DNA of 64,000 nucleotides from Blastopirellula sediminis. Lineage in GTDB: Bacteria > Planctomycetota > Planctomycetia > Pirellulales > Pirellulaceae. Shown here one piece after another: positions 36,074 through 43,571 of this stretch. Every line of letters starts with the position of its first letter. Position 1 is the stretch's first letter. The position numbers and the translations under genes are program-made. The stretch lies in assembly GCF_020966755.1 (NCBI RefSeq), contig NZ_JAJKFT010000010.1, positions 2,134,720 through 2,198,719 of the forward strand, read 5' to 3'. A model generated the notes under the pieces. The model did not search any database. It was not told the DNA's origin and was given only the letters and a program-made list of their open reading frames with translations.

Positions 36074-37810
36074 ATGTTGATGATCCCAGTCCGCACTCTC
36101 CCAGCGATTCTGGCGTTTGTTTCGCTCTCCCTCACGTTGATGGTCGGCTGCCAACCGCCGCAAGCCGGTGGTCCGCAACCGTCGGACAAAGGGGACAAAC
36201 CGCAGACGGAAGTCGCCGTGGCCGAGCCGCCAGTCGATTCGCCGAAAGTTGAATCTCCTGAAGTGGAGAGCCCGCCTGCGGAAACCCCGCCGATGTTGAC
36301 CGCTCCGGTCGTGACGCCGCCGGCGATGGAGAAAGAAGCTCCCATGGCGACCGAGAAGCCGGCGGAAACGGAGACTCCGGCCAAGACCGAGTCGACCGAA
36401 GCCGCCGATCCGCCGCCGCTGCCGGCTCGTGAATTGTTCGTCGGCTGGGAAAAGCCGCGTCTGGCTCTCTTTTTGACCGGCGAACAGCATGGCTACATCG
36501 AACCGTGCGGCTGCACCGGTCTGACGAATCAAAAGGGGGGCCTGAACCGCCGTTTCACGTTTCTGAATCAACTGCGCAACGACAAAGGTTGGGACGTCGT
36601 CGCGCTCGACGCCGGCAACCAGGTCCGTCGTTTCGGTCGCCAGGCGGAGATCAAGTTCCAAACGACCGCCAATGCGATCAAGCAGATGGACTACGAAGCG
36701 ATCACCTTCGGTCCCGATGATCTGCGGCTGTCGGTCGACGAAGTTTTTGTCGCCGTGGCGGACGAAGACCCGGAGAAGACCCGCTTTTTGGCCGCCAATG
36801 CGAGCCTGTTGGGAGTGACGCCGAAGTACCGCATTATCGAACGGGACGGTTTGAAGATCGGCGTGACCGGCGTCTTTGGTGATGGCCGTCGCGGCGAAGT
36901 GGCCAATAACGAAGTCGAATTCCAACCGGCGGTCGAAGGGCTGGAAGCGGTTTGGCCCGAACTGGAAGCCGCCAAGTGCGATCTGTACGTCCTGTTGGCC
37001 AGCGCGTCGCTCGAAGAGAGCCGCGAGTACGCGCGAAAGTTTCCCGGCTTCCGCCTGATCGTGACGGCCGGCGGGGCAGGCGAACCGACCTTGCAAATGG
37101 AAAAGATCGAAGGGACCGACGCCCAGATGGTGCAGGTCGGCGTCAAAGGGATGTTCGCCGGCGTCGTCGGCATCTACGGCGATCATGCCGAAGAGCTCAA
37201 ATACGAACGCGTGCCGCTCGATGCACGGTTCCCTGATTCGGACGAGATGATGAAGCTGCTGGCCAACTATCAGCAACAGCTCGAAGCGCTCGGCTGGGAC
37301 GGGCTCGGCATCAAGCCGATCGAACATCCGACCGGTCGCGAGTTCGTCGGCAGCAGCAAGTGCGGCGAGTGCCATACAACCGCGTTTGAGATCTGGGAAA
37401 AGACGCCCCACTCGCATGCGACCCATACCTTGGTCCATCCGCCAGAGCGATTTGAAGTCGCGCGACACTTTGATCCGGAATGCATCGCGTGTCACGTCGT
37501 CGGCTGGAACCAGTCGCAGTACGTGCCGTACAAGTCAGGCTATCTCTCGCTGGAAGAAACGCCGCTCATGGCCGGCGTCGGCTGCGAGAACTGTCATGGA
37601 CCGGGCGCCGATCACGTCGCAGCCGAAGAAGGCGCGATGATGCTCTCGGAAGCGCAGATCGCTCAGCTCCGTAAGGATATGGTTTTGCCGCTCGAATCGG
37701 CTCGCCAGACCTGCATCAAGTGCCACGACATCGACAACAGCCCCGACTTCCACAACACCGGGGCGTTTGAAGAGTACTGGAAGAAGGTCGAGCACTACGG
37801 GAAAGACTAA
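36074..37810 (+). CDS. Lipoprotein fusing a 5'-nucleotidase-like domain and a tetrahaem cytochrome
   Basis: A 578-residue predicted lipoprotein (lipobox LMVGC), with a Pro/Glu/Thr-rich linker of about 80 residues. Residues around 130-400 resemble a metallophosphoesterase/5'-nucleotidase domain (LALFLTGEQHGYIEPCGC, GGLNRRFTFL, VVALDAGNQV) though several metal ligands are not obvious. The C-terminal 150 residues contain four CXXCH haem sites: CGECH, CIACH, CENCH and CIKCH, with HSHATHTL-type axial histidines, as in cytochrome c554-like proteins. Start could be 36074 or 36080. The haems imply electron transfer at the outer face of the inner membrane or in the periplasm; the partner is unknown. 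Confidence 0.88.
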   Translation: MLMIPVRTLPAILAFVSLSLTLMVGCQPPQAGGPQPSDKGDKPQTEVAVAEPPVDSPKVESPEVESPPAETPPMLTAPVVTPPAMEKEAPMATEKPAETETPAKTESTEAADPPPLPARELFVGWEKPRLALFLTGEQHGYIEPCGCTGLTNQKGGLNRRFTFLNQLRNDKGWDVVALDAGNQVRRFGRQAEIKFQTTANAIKQMDYEAITFGPDDLRLSVDEVFVAVADEDPEKTRFLAANASLLGVTPKYRIIERDGLKIGVTGVFGDGRRGEVANNEVEFQPAVEGLEAVWPELEAAKCDLYVLLASASLEESREYARKFPGFRLIVTAGGAGEPTLQMEKIEGTDAQMVQVGVKGMFAGVVGIYGDHAEELKYERVPLDARFPDSDEMMKLLANYQQQLEALGWDGLGIKPIEHPTGREFVGSSKCGECHTTAFEIWEKTPHSHATHTLVHPPERFEVARHFDPECIACHVVGWNQSQYVPYKSGYLSLEETPLMAGVGCENCHGPGADHVAAEEGAMMLSEAQIAQLRKDMVLPLESARQTCIKCHDIDNSPDFHNTGAFEEYWKKVEHYGKD

Positions 37811-37867
37811 CTCGTTGTAGTCGTAGTGCAGGCCGTGCCTGCCGCGGCAACTTATCCAGGGTTTGCA

Positions 37868-38458
37868 ATGAGCGACGTCCAATCACCCAGCGTCATTGTG
37901 ATCGCCGGTCCCAATGGCGCCGGAAAATCGACCCTGGCTCCTTATCTTTTGCGCGACTATTTGGGCGTCTTAGAATTCGTCAACGCGGACGTTATCGCTG
38001 CAGGAATATCGGCATATGCGCCGGAGGAAGCGGCGTTTGAAGCCGGACGAATCATGCTGGCTCGATTGCGTGAACTGGCCGGCCTGCGGAAGTCGTTCGC
38101 GTTTGAGACGACGCTCGCTACGCGTAGCTACGCAAGACGGTTAAGCGAGTGGCGGGACGCTGGCTTCGAGACGCGTTTGGTTTTCATTTGGTTGCCAAAT
38201 GAGGAGACCGCGGTTCAGCGAGTTGCGGCGAGAGTTTCTCGCGGTGGACACAATATCCCTGAAACGACGATTCGGCGTCGCTATCAAGCCGGACTAAGAA
38301 ATCTGCTCGATTTGTACATGCCGATCGTTGATACTTGGGACATAATTGATGGTGTAAACGCAGCTGACGATGCTATCGCGAGTAAGAACAAATACGGCGA
38401 AATCTCGGTGCGAGTTGACGAAGTATGGCAGACGATCCAAAAACAAGCGACCCGCTAA
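37868..38458 (+). CDS. Zeta-toxin-like kinase (COG4185 type)
   Basis: A 196-residue P-loop protein. It opens VIVIAGPNGAGKSTLAPYLL (Walker A), followed by FVNADVIAAG, the aspartate/arginine-rich FETTLATRSYARRL and RVSRGGHNIPETTIRRRY, all as in zeta toxin/COG4185 proteins, which phosphorylate UDP-GlcNAc or unknown targets. The start at 37868 matches the family; an upstream in-frame methionine is too early. It overlaps the next small gene by 34 bases, and base composition is lower in GC than neighbours, so horizontal gain is plausible. Confidence 0.87.
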   Translation: MSDVQSPSVIVIAGPNGAGKSTLAPYLLRDYLGVLEFVNADVIAAGISAYAPEEAAFEAGRIMLARLRELAGLRKSFAFETTLATRSYARRLSEWRDAGFETRLVFIWLPNEETAVQRVAARVSRGGHNIPETTIRRRYQAGLRNLLDLYMPIVDTWDIIDGVNAADDAIASKNKYGEISVRVDEVWQTIQKQATR

Positions 38459-38640
38459 ACGGACAAAGCGAAATCGACCAGAAAATGGCGGATCATAAAA
38501 CATGGGTCCGTTTGGTCCGCAAAGCCCAGATCGAAGCGATGAAGGCGCACATTCGCGACGGCGTTCCCTACGTCACTTGGCGCGATGGAAAGGTCGTGCA
38601 TGAGATGACGTTGCCGCCAGATGCGGTTGAATTTGAGTAG
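38425..38640 (+). CDS. Small partner of the zeta-like toxin, candidate antitoxin
   Basis: A 71-residue charged protein (MADDPKTSDPLNGQSEID start) that overlaps the 3' end of the zeta-like gene by 34 bases in another frame, so translation is likely coupled. The helix KTWVRLVRKAQIEAMKAHIRDG and the C-terminal VHEMTLPPDAVEFE resemble small antidote or regulatory proteins but match none I recognise. An antitoxin role is inferred only from the linkage. A family B half-repeat lies just after it. Confidence 0.65.
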   Translation: MADDPKTSDPLNGQSEIDQKMADHKTWVRLVRKAQIEAMKAHIRDGVPYVTWRDGKVVHEMTLPPDAVEFE

Positions 38641-38654
38641 CGAGTTCTTCGCTG

Positions 38655-38686
38655 ACCGCATTCCCTCGGCTCGCGCCTCGGGCTAC
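38655..38686. repeat. Solo half of the family B palindromic element
   Basis: A single arm of the CCCTCGGCTCGCGCCTCGGGCTA type, without its partner. It lies between the candidate antitoxin and the nirB gene, 15 bases past the antitoxin stop. Confidence 0.75.
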
Positions 38687-38713
38687 GATGGCGCGAGCTT
38701 CTGCGTTGGCCGC

Positions 38714-41700
38714 TTACGCTTCCGCTAATTGCATCGCATTCATCGCGTCGCAGCCGCGGATACAGTGTTTGTCGGTCGCTAGTTCGGCGTCCAGCACCGC
38801 TTCCGGCGGCAGTTCCAGGTAGACCTGGTCGTTTTCGATTTTGACCGGGAAGGTTTTCACGGCGTATTCTTCGCCGCTGAGGCATTCGCCCGTTTCGAGC
38901 GAGAAGGTCTTCTTGTGCAGCGGACAGGCGACCTTCGGCGTTTCTCCGGCGGTGCCGATCATGCCGCGCGACATGACGAACGCGTTCTTGTGCGGGCACA
39001 TGTTCTGGCAGGCGTACCATTGCCCCTGGCTGACGAAATTGAAGACGGCGATCTGCGTCTGGCCGTACTTGATGGCGGAGCCGCCGTCGAGCGGGAAGTC
39101 GGCGACTGCCCCGACGTGGACCCAACCGCGCTGATTCGCTTGGCCATTGAGATCAATCGTCTCACCGTTGAGTCCCTTGAGCTCGACCAGCGCGACGTTT
39201 TCTTTCGGCCAATCGGCGGGCCGCATCTGGTCACGCTGAGAAATCAGCTCAATATCGAGCTGGTGGTCCTCCGTGTTGGCGAACTGACGGAACCACTTCC
39301 GTTTCTCCGGATCGTTCACCACCTCTTTCCATTCGCACTTGTAGGTGTCGACCAGATACTGCATTTGCTTTTCGAGCTCGTCGGCGAGCCCGAGCTTGTC
39401 GTCGATCACGACCGCTTTGAGGTGATCGAGACCACCTTCCAGTTTTTCGAGCCAGGTCGCGGTGCGGGTCAACTTGTCGGCGGTCTTGATGTAGTAGATC
39501 AGGAAGCGATCGATGTATTTGATCGCGGTCGCTTCGTCGATGTCGGCCGCCAATAGGTCGGCATGACGCGGTTTGGCGCCGCCGTTGCCGCAGACGTACA
39601 GGTTGTAGCCGTTCTCGGTCGCGATCAGCCCGACGTCTTTGCACTGCGCTTCGGCACATTCGCGGACGCAGCCGGAGACGGCGAACTTCAACTTGTGCGG
39701 CGAGCGAATGCCGCGATACCGCTCTTCGATCTCAATGGCGAAGCCGACCGAATCGCCGACGCCGTAACGGCACCAGGTCGAACCGACGCAGCTTTTCACG
39801 GTACGTACCGACTTGCCGTAGGCGTGACCGCTTTCAAACCCGGCGTTGACCAGCTCTTCCCAGATATCGGGAAGCTCGTACGCTTGGGCGCCAAACAGGT
39901 CGACGCGCTGGCCGCCGGTGATCTTGGTGTAAAGGTTGTACTTCTTGGCGACTTCGCCCAGGACGATCAGCTTCTCCGGCGTGATTTCGCCGCCGGGAAC
40001 GCGCGGAACGACCGAGTACGACCCGCCGCGCTGGATGTTGGCCAGGAAGCGATCGTTCGAGTCTTGCAGCGTTTGCAACTGCGGCTCCATGATCTGCTCG
40101 TTCCAGAGCGAAGCGAGAATCGACGCGACCGCCGGCTTGCAGATTTCGCAGCCATGACCGCGGCCATGCTGGGCGATCAGTTCGTTGAACGTTTTGATCT
40201 CTTTGAGTTGGACGATTTCGTACAACTCTTGGCGCGTGTGCGAGAAGTGTTCGCAGAGGTCGGTGTTGGCGGTCTTGCCGAGCGCTTTCAGTTCGGCGAC
40301 CAGCAAGTCGTTGACCAGCGGCAAGCAGCCGCCGCAACCGGTGCCGGCCTTGGTGCACATCTTCAGGCCGCCGACGGTGTCGACTCCTTCTTCCCGAATC
40401 GCTTCGCAAATGCGAGCCTTGGTGACGTTGTTGCACGAGCAGATCTGGGCGCTGTCAGGCATGCTGTCGACGCCGCCGATCGCCCCTTTGTCGCCGTCAC
40501 CGCCGGCGCCGATGAGGGTTGCCGGATCGCAGGGGAGGGGAGCGTCGCTCTTGCTCAGGATCAGCAGCGTGCCGTAGTCCGACGCGTCGCCGACCAGCAT
40601 CCCGCCCATCAGACGCGTGCCGTCGGGAGAGAAGAGGAGCTTCTTGTAGATTCCCTTGAAGGGATCGTTCCAGACGAGCGGTTTGGCGACGTCGGCCGGC
40701 AATTCGTACTGCCCGAAGCTGGCGACGTCGCAGCCCATCAGTTTCAACTTGGTCGACATGTCGGCGCCGGTGAACTGACGCTCTTGACCGCAGAAGTTCG
40801 CCGCGGCGATCTCCGCCATTTCGTAGCCAGGCGCGACCAAGCCATAGACCATGCCGGCATGCGACGCGACTTCGCCAATTGCGTAGATGTTCGGATCGGA
40901 AGATTGCAGCTGATCGTTGACGTTGATGCCGCCGCGGGCCCCCAGTTCGACGCCGCACTCTTTCGCCAGTTCGTCACGAGGACGAACGCCGGCCGAGACG
41001 ATGATCATATCGACGTCGAGGATCGAATCGTCGTTGAAGACCATTTTCTCGACTTTGCCGTCCCCCAATACTTCCTTCGTCCCCTTGTTCAGCAGGACCG
41101 TCAAGCCGAGGGCTTCGATCTTCTCAATCAAGACGTTGGAGCCTGCGTCGTCCAATTGACGCGGCATCAGACGGCTGCTGAATTCGACGACGTAGGTCTC
41201 CAAGTTCAGATCGTACGCCGCTTTGGCCGCTTCCAGGCCCAGCAGACCGCCGCCGATGACGGCGCACCGTTTCGCCTTCTGGCCGTACTCGATGATTTGT
41301 TCCAGGTCCTCGATCGTGCGATAGACGAAGACCCCCCGATGCTTGATGCCGGGGACGTTGGGGACGAACGGATAAGAGCCGGTCGCCATCACGATATGGT
41401 CGTACTTGATCGCGGCGCCTCGGTCGGAGTAGACCGTTTTCGCCTTGCGGTCGATGCGATTGGCCCGATCGCCGATGTGCAGTTCGACCCCGTGCTCCTG
41501 GTACCAGTCCATCCGCGCGATCATCAGCTTCTCGGCGTCGCGATGGGCGAAAAACGAGGTCAGGCCGACGCGGTCGTACGCGGCACGCGGCTCTTCGCAA
41601 AAAGTGACGATGCGATATTGGCGAGCGACGTCCATTTCGATCATCTTTTCGACGAATCGATGACCGACCATGCCGTTGCCGATGACGACGATGGTTTGCG

Positions 41701-41728
41701 GATCGTGAGAAATCATGACTCTGCTCAT
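38714..41728 (-). CDS. nirB: Assimilatory nitrite reductase, NirB fused to a NirD-like Rieske domain
   Basis: A protein of about 1004 residues that reduces nitrite to ammonium with NAD(P)H. Domains in order: FAD/NAD oxidoreductase (MVGHRFVEKMIEMD, CAVIGGGLLGLEAA); BFD-like [2Fe-2S] (CSCNNVTKARICEAI and CTKAGTGCGGC); ferredoxin-like nitrite reductase half and the sirohaem/[4Fe-4S] site (SCVGSTWCRYG, SGCVRECAEAQC); then a Rieske domain with CPHKNAF and CPLHKKTF, so both Cys-His pairs are intact. In E. coli NirB and NirD are separate proteins; here they are one. The start among M at 41728 or 41716 is uncertain. It lies downstream of trkH on the same strand, with no nitrate reductase or transporter nearby. 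Confidence 0.95.
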   Translation of the reverse strand: MSRVMISHDPQTIVVIGNGMVGHRFVEKMIEMDVARQYRIVTFCEEPRAAYDRVGLTSFFAHRDAEKLMIARMDWYQEHGVELHIGDRANRIDRKAKTVYSDRGAAIKYDHIVMATGSYPFVPNVPGIKHRGVFVYRTIEDLEQIIEYGQKAKRCAVIGGGLLGLEAAKAAYDLNLETYVVEFSSRLMPRQLDDAGSNVLIEKIEALGLTVLLNKGTKEVLGDGKVEKMVFNDDSILDVDMIIVSAGVRPRDELAKECGVELGARGGINVNDQLQSSDPNIYAIGEVASHAGMVYGLVAPGYEMAEIAAANFCGQERQFTGADMSTKLKLMGCDVASFGQYELPADVAKPLVWNDPFKGIYKKLLFSPDGTRLMGGMLVGDASDYGTLLILSKSDAPLPCDPATLIGAGGDGDKGAIGGVDSMPDSAQICSCNNVTKARICEAIREEGVDTVGGLKMCTKAGTGCGGCLPLVNDLLVAELKALGKTANTDLCEHFSHTRQELYEIVQLKEIKTFNELIAQHGRGHGCEICKPAVASILASLWNEQIMEPQLQTLQDSNDRFLANIQRGGSYSVVPRVPGGEITPEKLIVLGEVAKKYNLYTKITGGQRVDLFGAQAYELPDIWEELVNAGFESGHAYGKSVRTVKSCVGSTWCRYGVGDSVGFAIEIEERYRGIRSPHKLKFAVSGCVRECAEAQCKDVGLIATENGYNLYVCGNGGAKPRHADLLAADIDEATAIKYIDRFLIYYIKTADKLTRTATWLEKLEGGLDHLKAVVIDDKLGLADELEKQMQYLVDTYKCEWKEVVNDPEKRKWFRQFANTEDHQLDIELISQRDQMRPADWPKENVALVELKGLNGETIDLNGQANQRGWVHVGAVADFPLDGGSAIKYGQTQIAVFNFVSQGQWYACQNMCPHKNAFVMSRGMIGTAGETPKVACPLHKKTFSLETGECLSGEEYAVKTFPVKIENDQVYLELPPEAVLDAELATDKHCIRGCDAMNAMQLAEA

Positions 41729-41976
41729 ATCGAAAGAGGGGACGGTGCGAGTACCGATCGCATGCCGCGAATCGGGCCGATCCCCAGAAATGCAAGTCAC
41801 GTGCCGCAATTATCCGGTCGAAGTCGCGCTGATTTGGGCCACGCTAACTGTCATTGAGTAAACAACTTGCGCAGAGGCGTACAAAGATTGATCACGCGTG
41901 AATCAGGAATGTTCAGAAGAAGTCGGCGAACCGTTTTCGCCAGTGCCGCGCTGTTGTGCAGCGTGGGTGCGACCTG

Positions 41977-43533
41977 TCAGGTCGTCGGGCGGCGCCATAA
42001 GCCGGGCGTAAAAATGACGAGCAACGGGAAGATCTCGATCCGTCCCAATAACATTAACGCGGTGAAAACCAGCTTGCTGCCGATCGAGAAGCTGGCGAAG
42101 TTCTTCGACGGACCAAGCGCGCCAAGACCAGGGCCGACGCCGTTAATGCAAGCCGCGACCCCGGTTGCGCAGTCGAGCATTTTGACCGGCGGCGTGTGGC
42201 CAGCTTCCAGCCAGGCGGCGTCCGGTTCGAGCGCCAGCAGCGACAGCCAGGCGATGATGAAGACGCAGCCGATCATCCCAAAGTAGATGAAAACTTCGTT
42301 CGTCAGTTCGTCGGCGTCGTCGACCGCTTTGCCGTTAAGCCGCATCGTGGTGATCAGCCGGGGACGAAACGTCTTCAGGATGTAGGTGTAGAGGGACTTC
42401 CAGAGCACGACGTGGCGGATCACCTTCAGGCTGCAACTGGTGCTGCCGGCGCATCCCCCGACGAACATCAGCACAAACAGCATGCCGCGGCTGAACTCGT
42501 TCCACTTGTCGAAGTCGGCGGTGCCGAAGCCGGTATTGGTCTGCACCGAAATGACGTTGAAGTAGCTGAAGCGGAATGCGGTCATGAAGTCAGGAAAGTC
42601 ATGGTGCCAGAGACCGGCCAGCATGACGGCGAAGATGACGCCGAACAGGATCGCCAGGTAGCACCAGAGTTCGGTGTTGACCCACAGTCGCGTCCATTGG
42701 CCGAGGATCGCCGCATACAACAGCGAAAAATTGACGCAGGCGATCATCATGAAGGTGCCGATCGTCATTTCGATCGTGATGTTTTGAAAGTGGGCGACGC
42801 TGGAGTTGTACGTCGAGAGTCCCCCGGTAGCGATGGTGCCGAAGGAATGGCAGAGGGCGTCGAAAAGGTTCATCCCTTCGATCATCAACAGCCCGGTCAG
42901 GATGACGTTCAAGCCGACGTAGATCCCCGCGAAGATCCAGGCGCTATGTTGCGAGCGAGATGTGCCGACTTCTCCCTGAGGGCCGACTGACTCGGTCATC
43001 AGCAGCGCCTTGCCGGCTGAACCTTGCCCGAGCAGCGCGACGAAAAGGACCATGATCCCCAGGCCGCCGACAAAGTGAGTTTCGCTCCGCCAGAAGAGGA
43101 GGCACTTTGGCAGCATCGTTTCGTCTTCGATGTCGTTCAGGATCGTCGCGCCGGCGCCGGTAAACCCGGATGCCGATTCAAACAGATCGTCGACCACCAG
43201 CCGAATGATCTGTTCACGACTCTCGGTCCCTTTGACATGCCCCAGGATAAAGGGAAGGGCGCCGACGATGGTAAAGATCAGCCAACTGATCCCGACGATG
43301 GCGATCGCCTCGCGACGATAAAGTTGACCATGGGCATGGCGACCGGCGTACAGCATCCCACCGCCAAGGATTGCGGCGATAACGGAAGAGGACAAGAGGG
43401 CGAAAAGGCCGCGCGTATCGAACTGCTGGCCATGACCCAGCCAGGGGAACGCCCACGGCAGCGCAAACAACATCGCCGCCGCCAGAAGGAGCGTTACGAC
43501 GCCGAGGTATTTGCTAAGCAGCGGTAGATTCAT
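41977..43533 (-). CDS. trkH: Trk-type potassium uptake protein TrkH
   Basis: A 518-residue polytopic potassium channel/transporter subunit. It has the four-repeat MPM plan, with the selectivity-filter regions near SASGFTGAGATIL, SFGTIATGGLSTYNSSV, ISVQTNTGFGTADFDKW and ATGVAACINGVGPGLG, and the C-terminal MLLGRIEIFPLLVIF signature. The start at 43533 (MNLPLLSKYLG) is preferred over an upstream in-frame methionine. The regulatory TrkA subunit is not adjacent. It is separated by 249 bases from the NirB gene start. Confidence 0.94.
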   Translation of the reverse strand: MNLPLLSKYLGVVTLLLAAAMLFALPWAFPWLGHGQQFDTRGLFALLSSSVIAAILGGGMLYAGRHAHGQLYRREAIAIVGISWLIFTIVGALPFILGHVKGTESREQIIRLVVDDLFESASGFTGAGATILNDIEDETMLPKCLLFWRSETHFVGGLGIMVLFVALLGQGSAGKALLMTESVGPQGEVGTSRSQHSAWIFAGIYVGLNVILTGLLMIEGMNLFDALCHSFGTIATGGLSTYNSSVAHFQNITIEMTIGTFMMIACVNFSLLYAAILGQWTRLWVNTELWCYLAILFGVIFAVMLAGLWHHDFPDFMTAFRFSYFNVISVQTNTGFGTADFDKWNEFSRGMLFVLMFVGGCAGSTSCSLKVIRHVVLWKSLYTYILKTFRPRLITTMRLNGKAVDDADELTNEVFIYFGMIGCVFIIAWLSLLALEPDAAWLEAGHTPPVKMLDCATGVAACINGVGPGLGALGPSKNFASFSIGSKLVFTALMLLGRIEIFPLLVIFTPGLWRRPTT

Positions 43534-43571
43534 CGCCGAATCGTAGCGAGAGGGGAAACCCTTTCGCAAGC

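Noticed and set aside
39563-41857. 764-residue open frame on the forward strand opposite nirB
   Set aside because: It is antisense to a gene with clear domains. GC-rich third positions leave long antisense frames in this genome; the translation has no domain pattern and is rich in Asp, Arg and Val as such shadows are.
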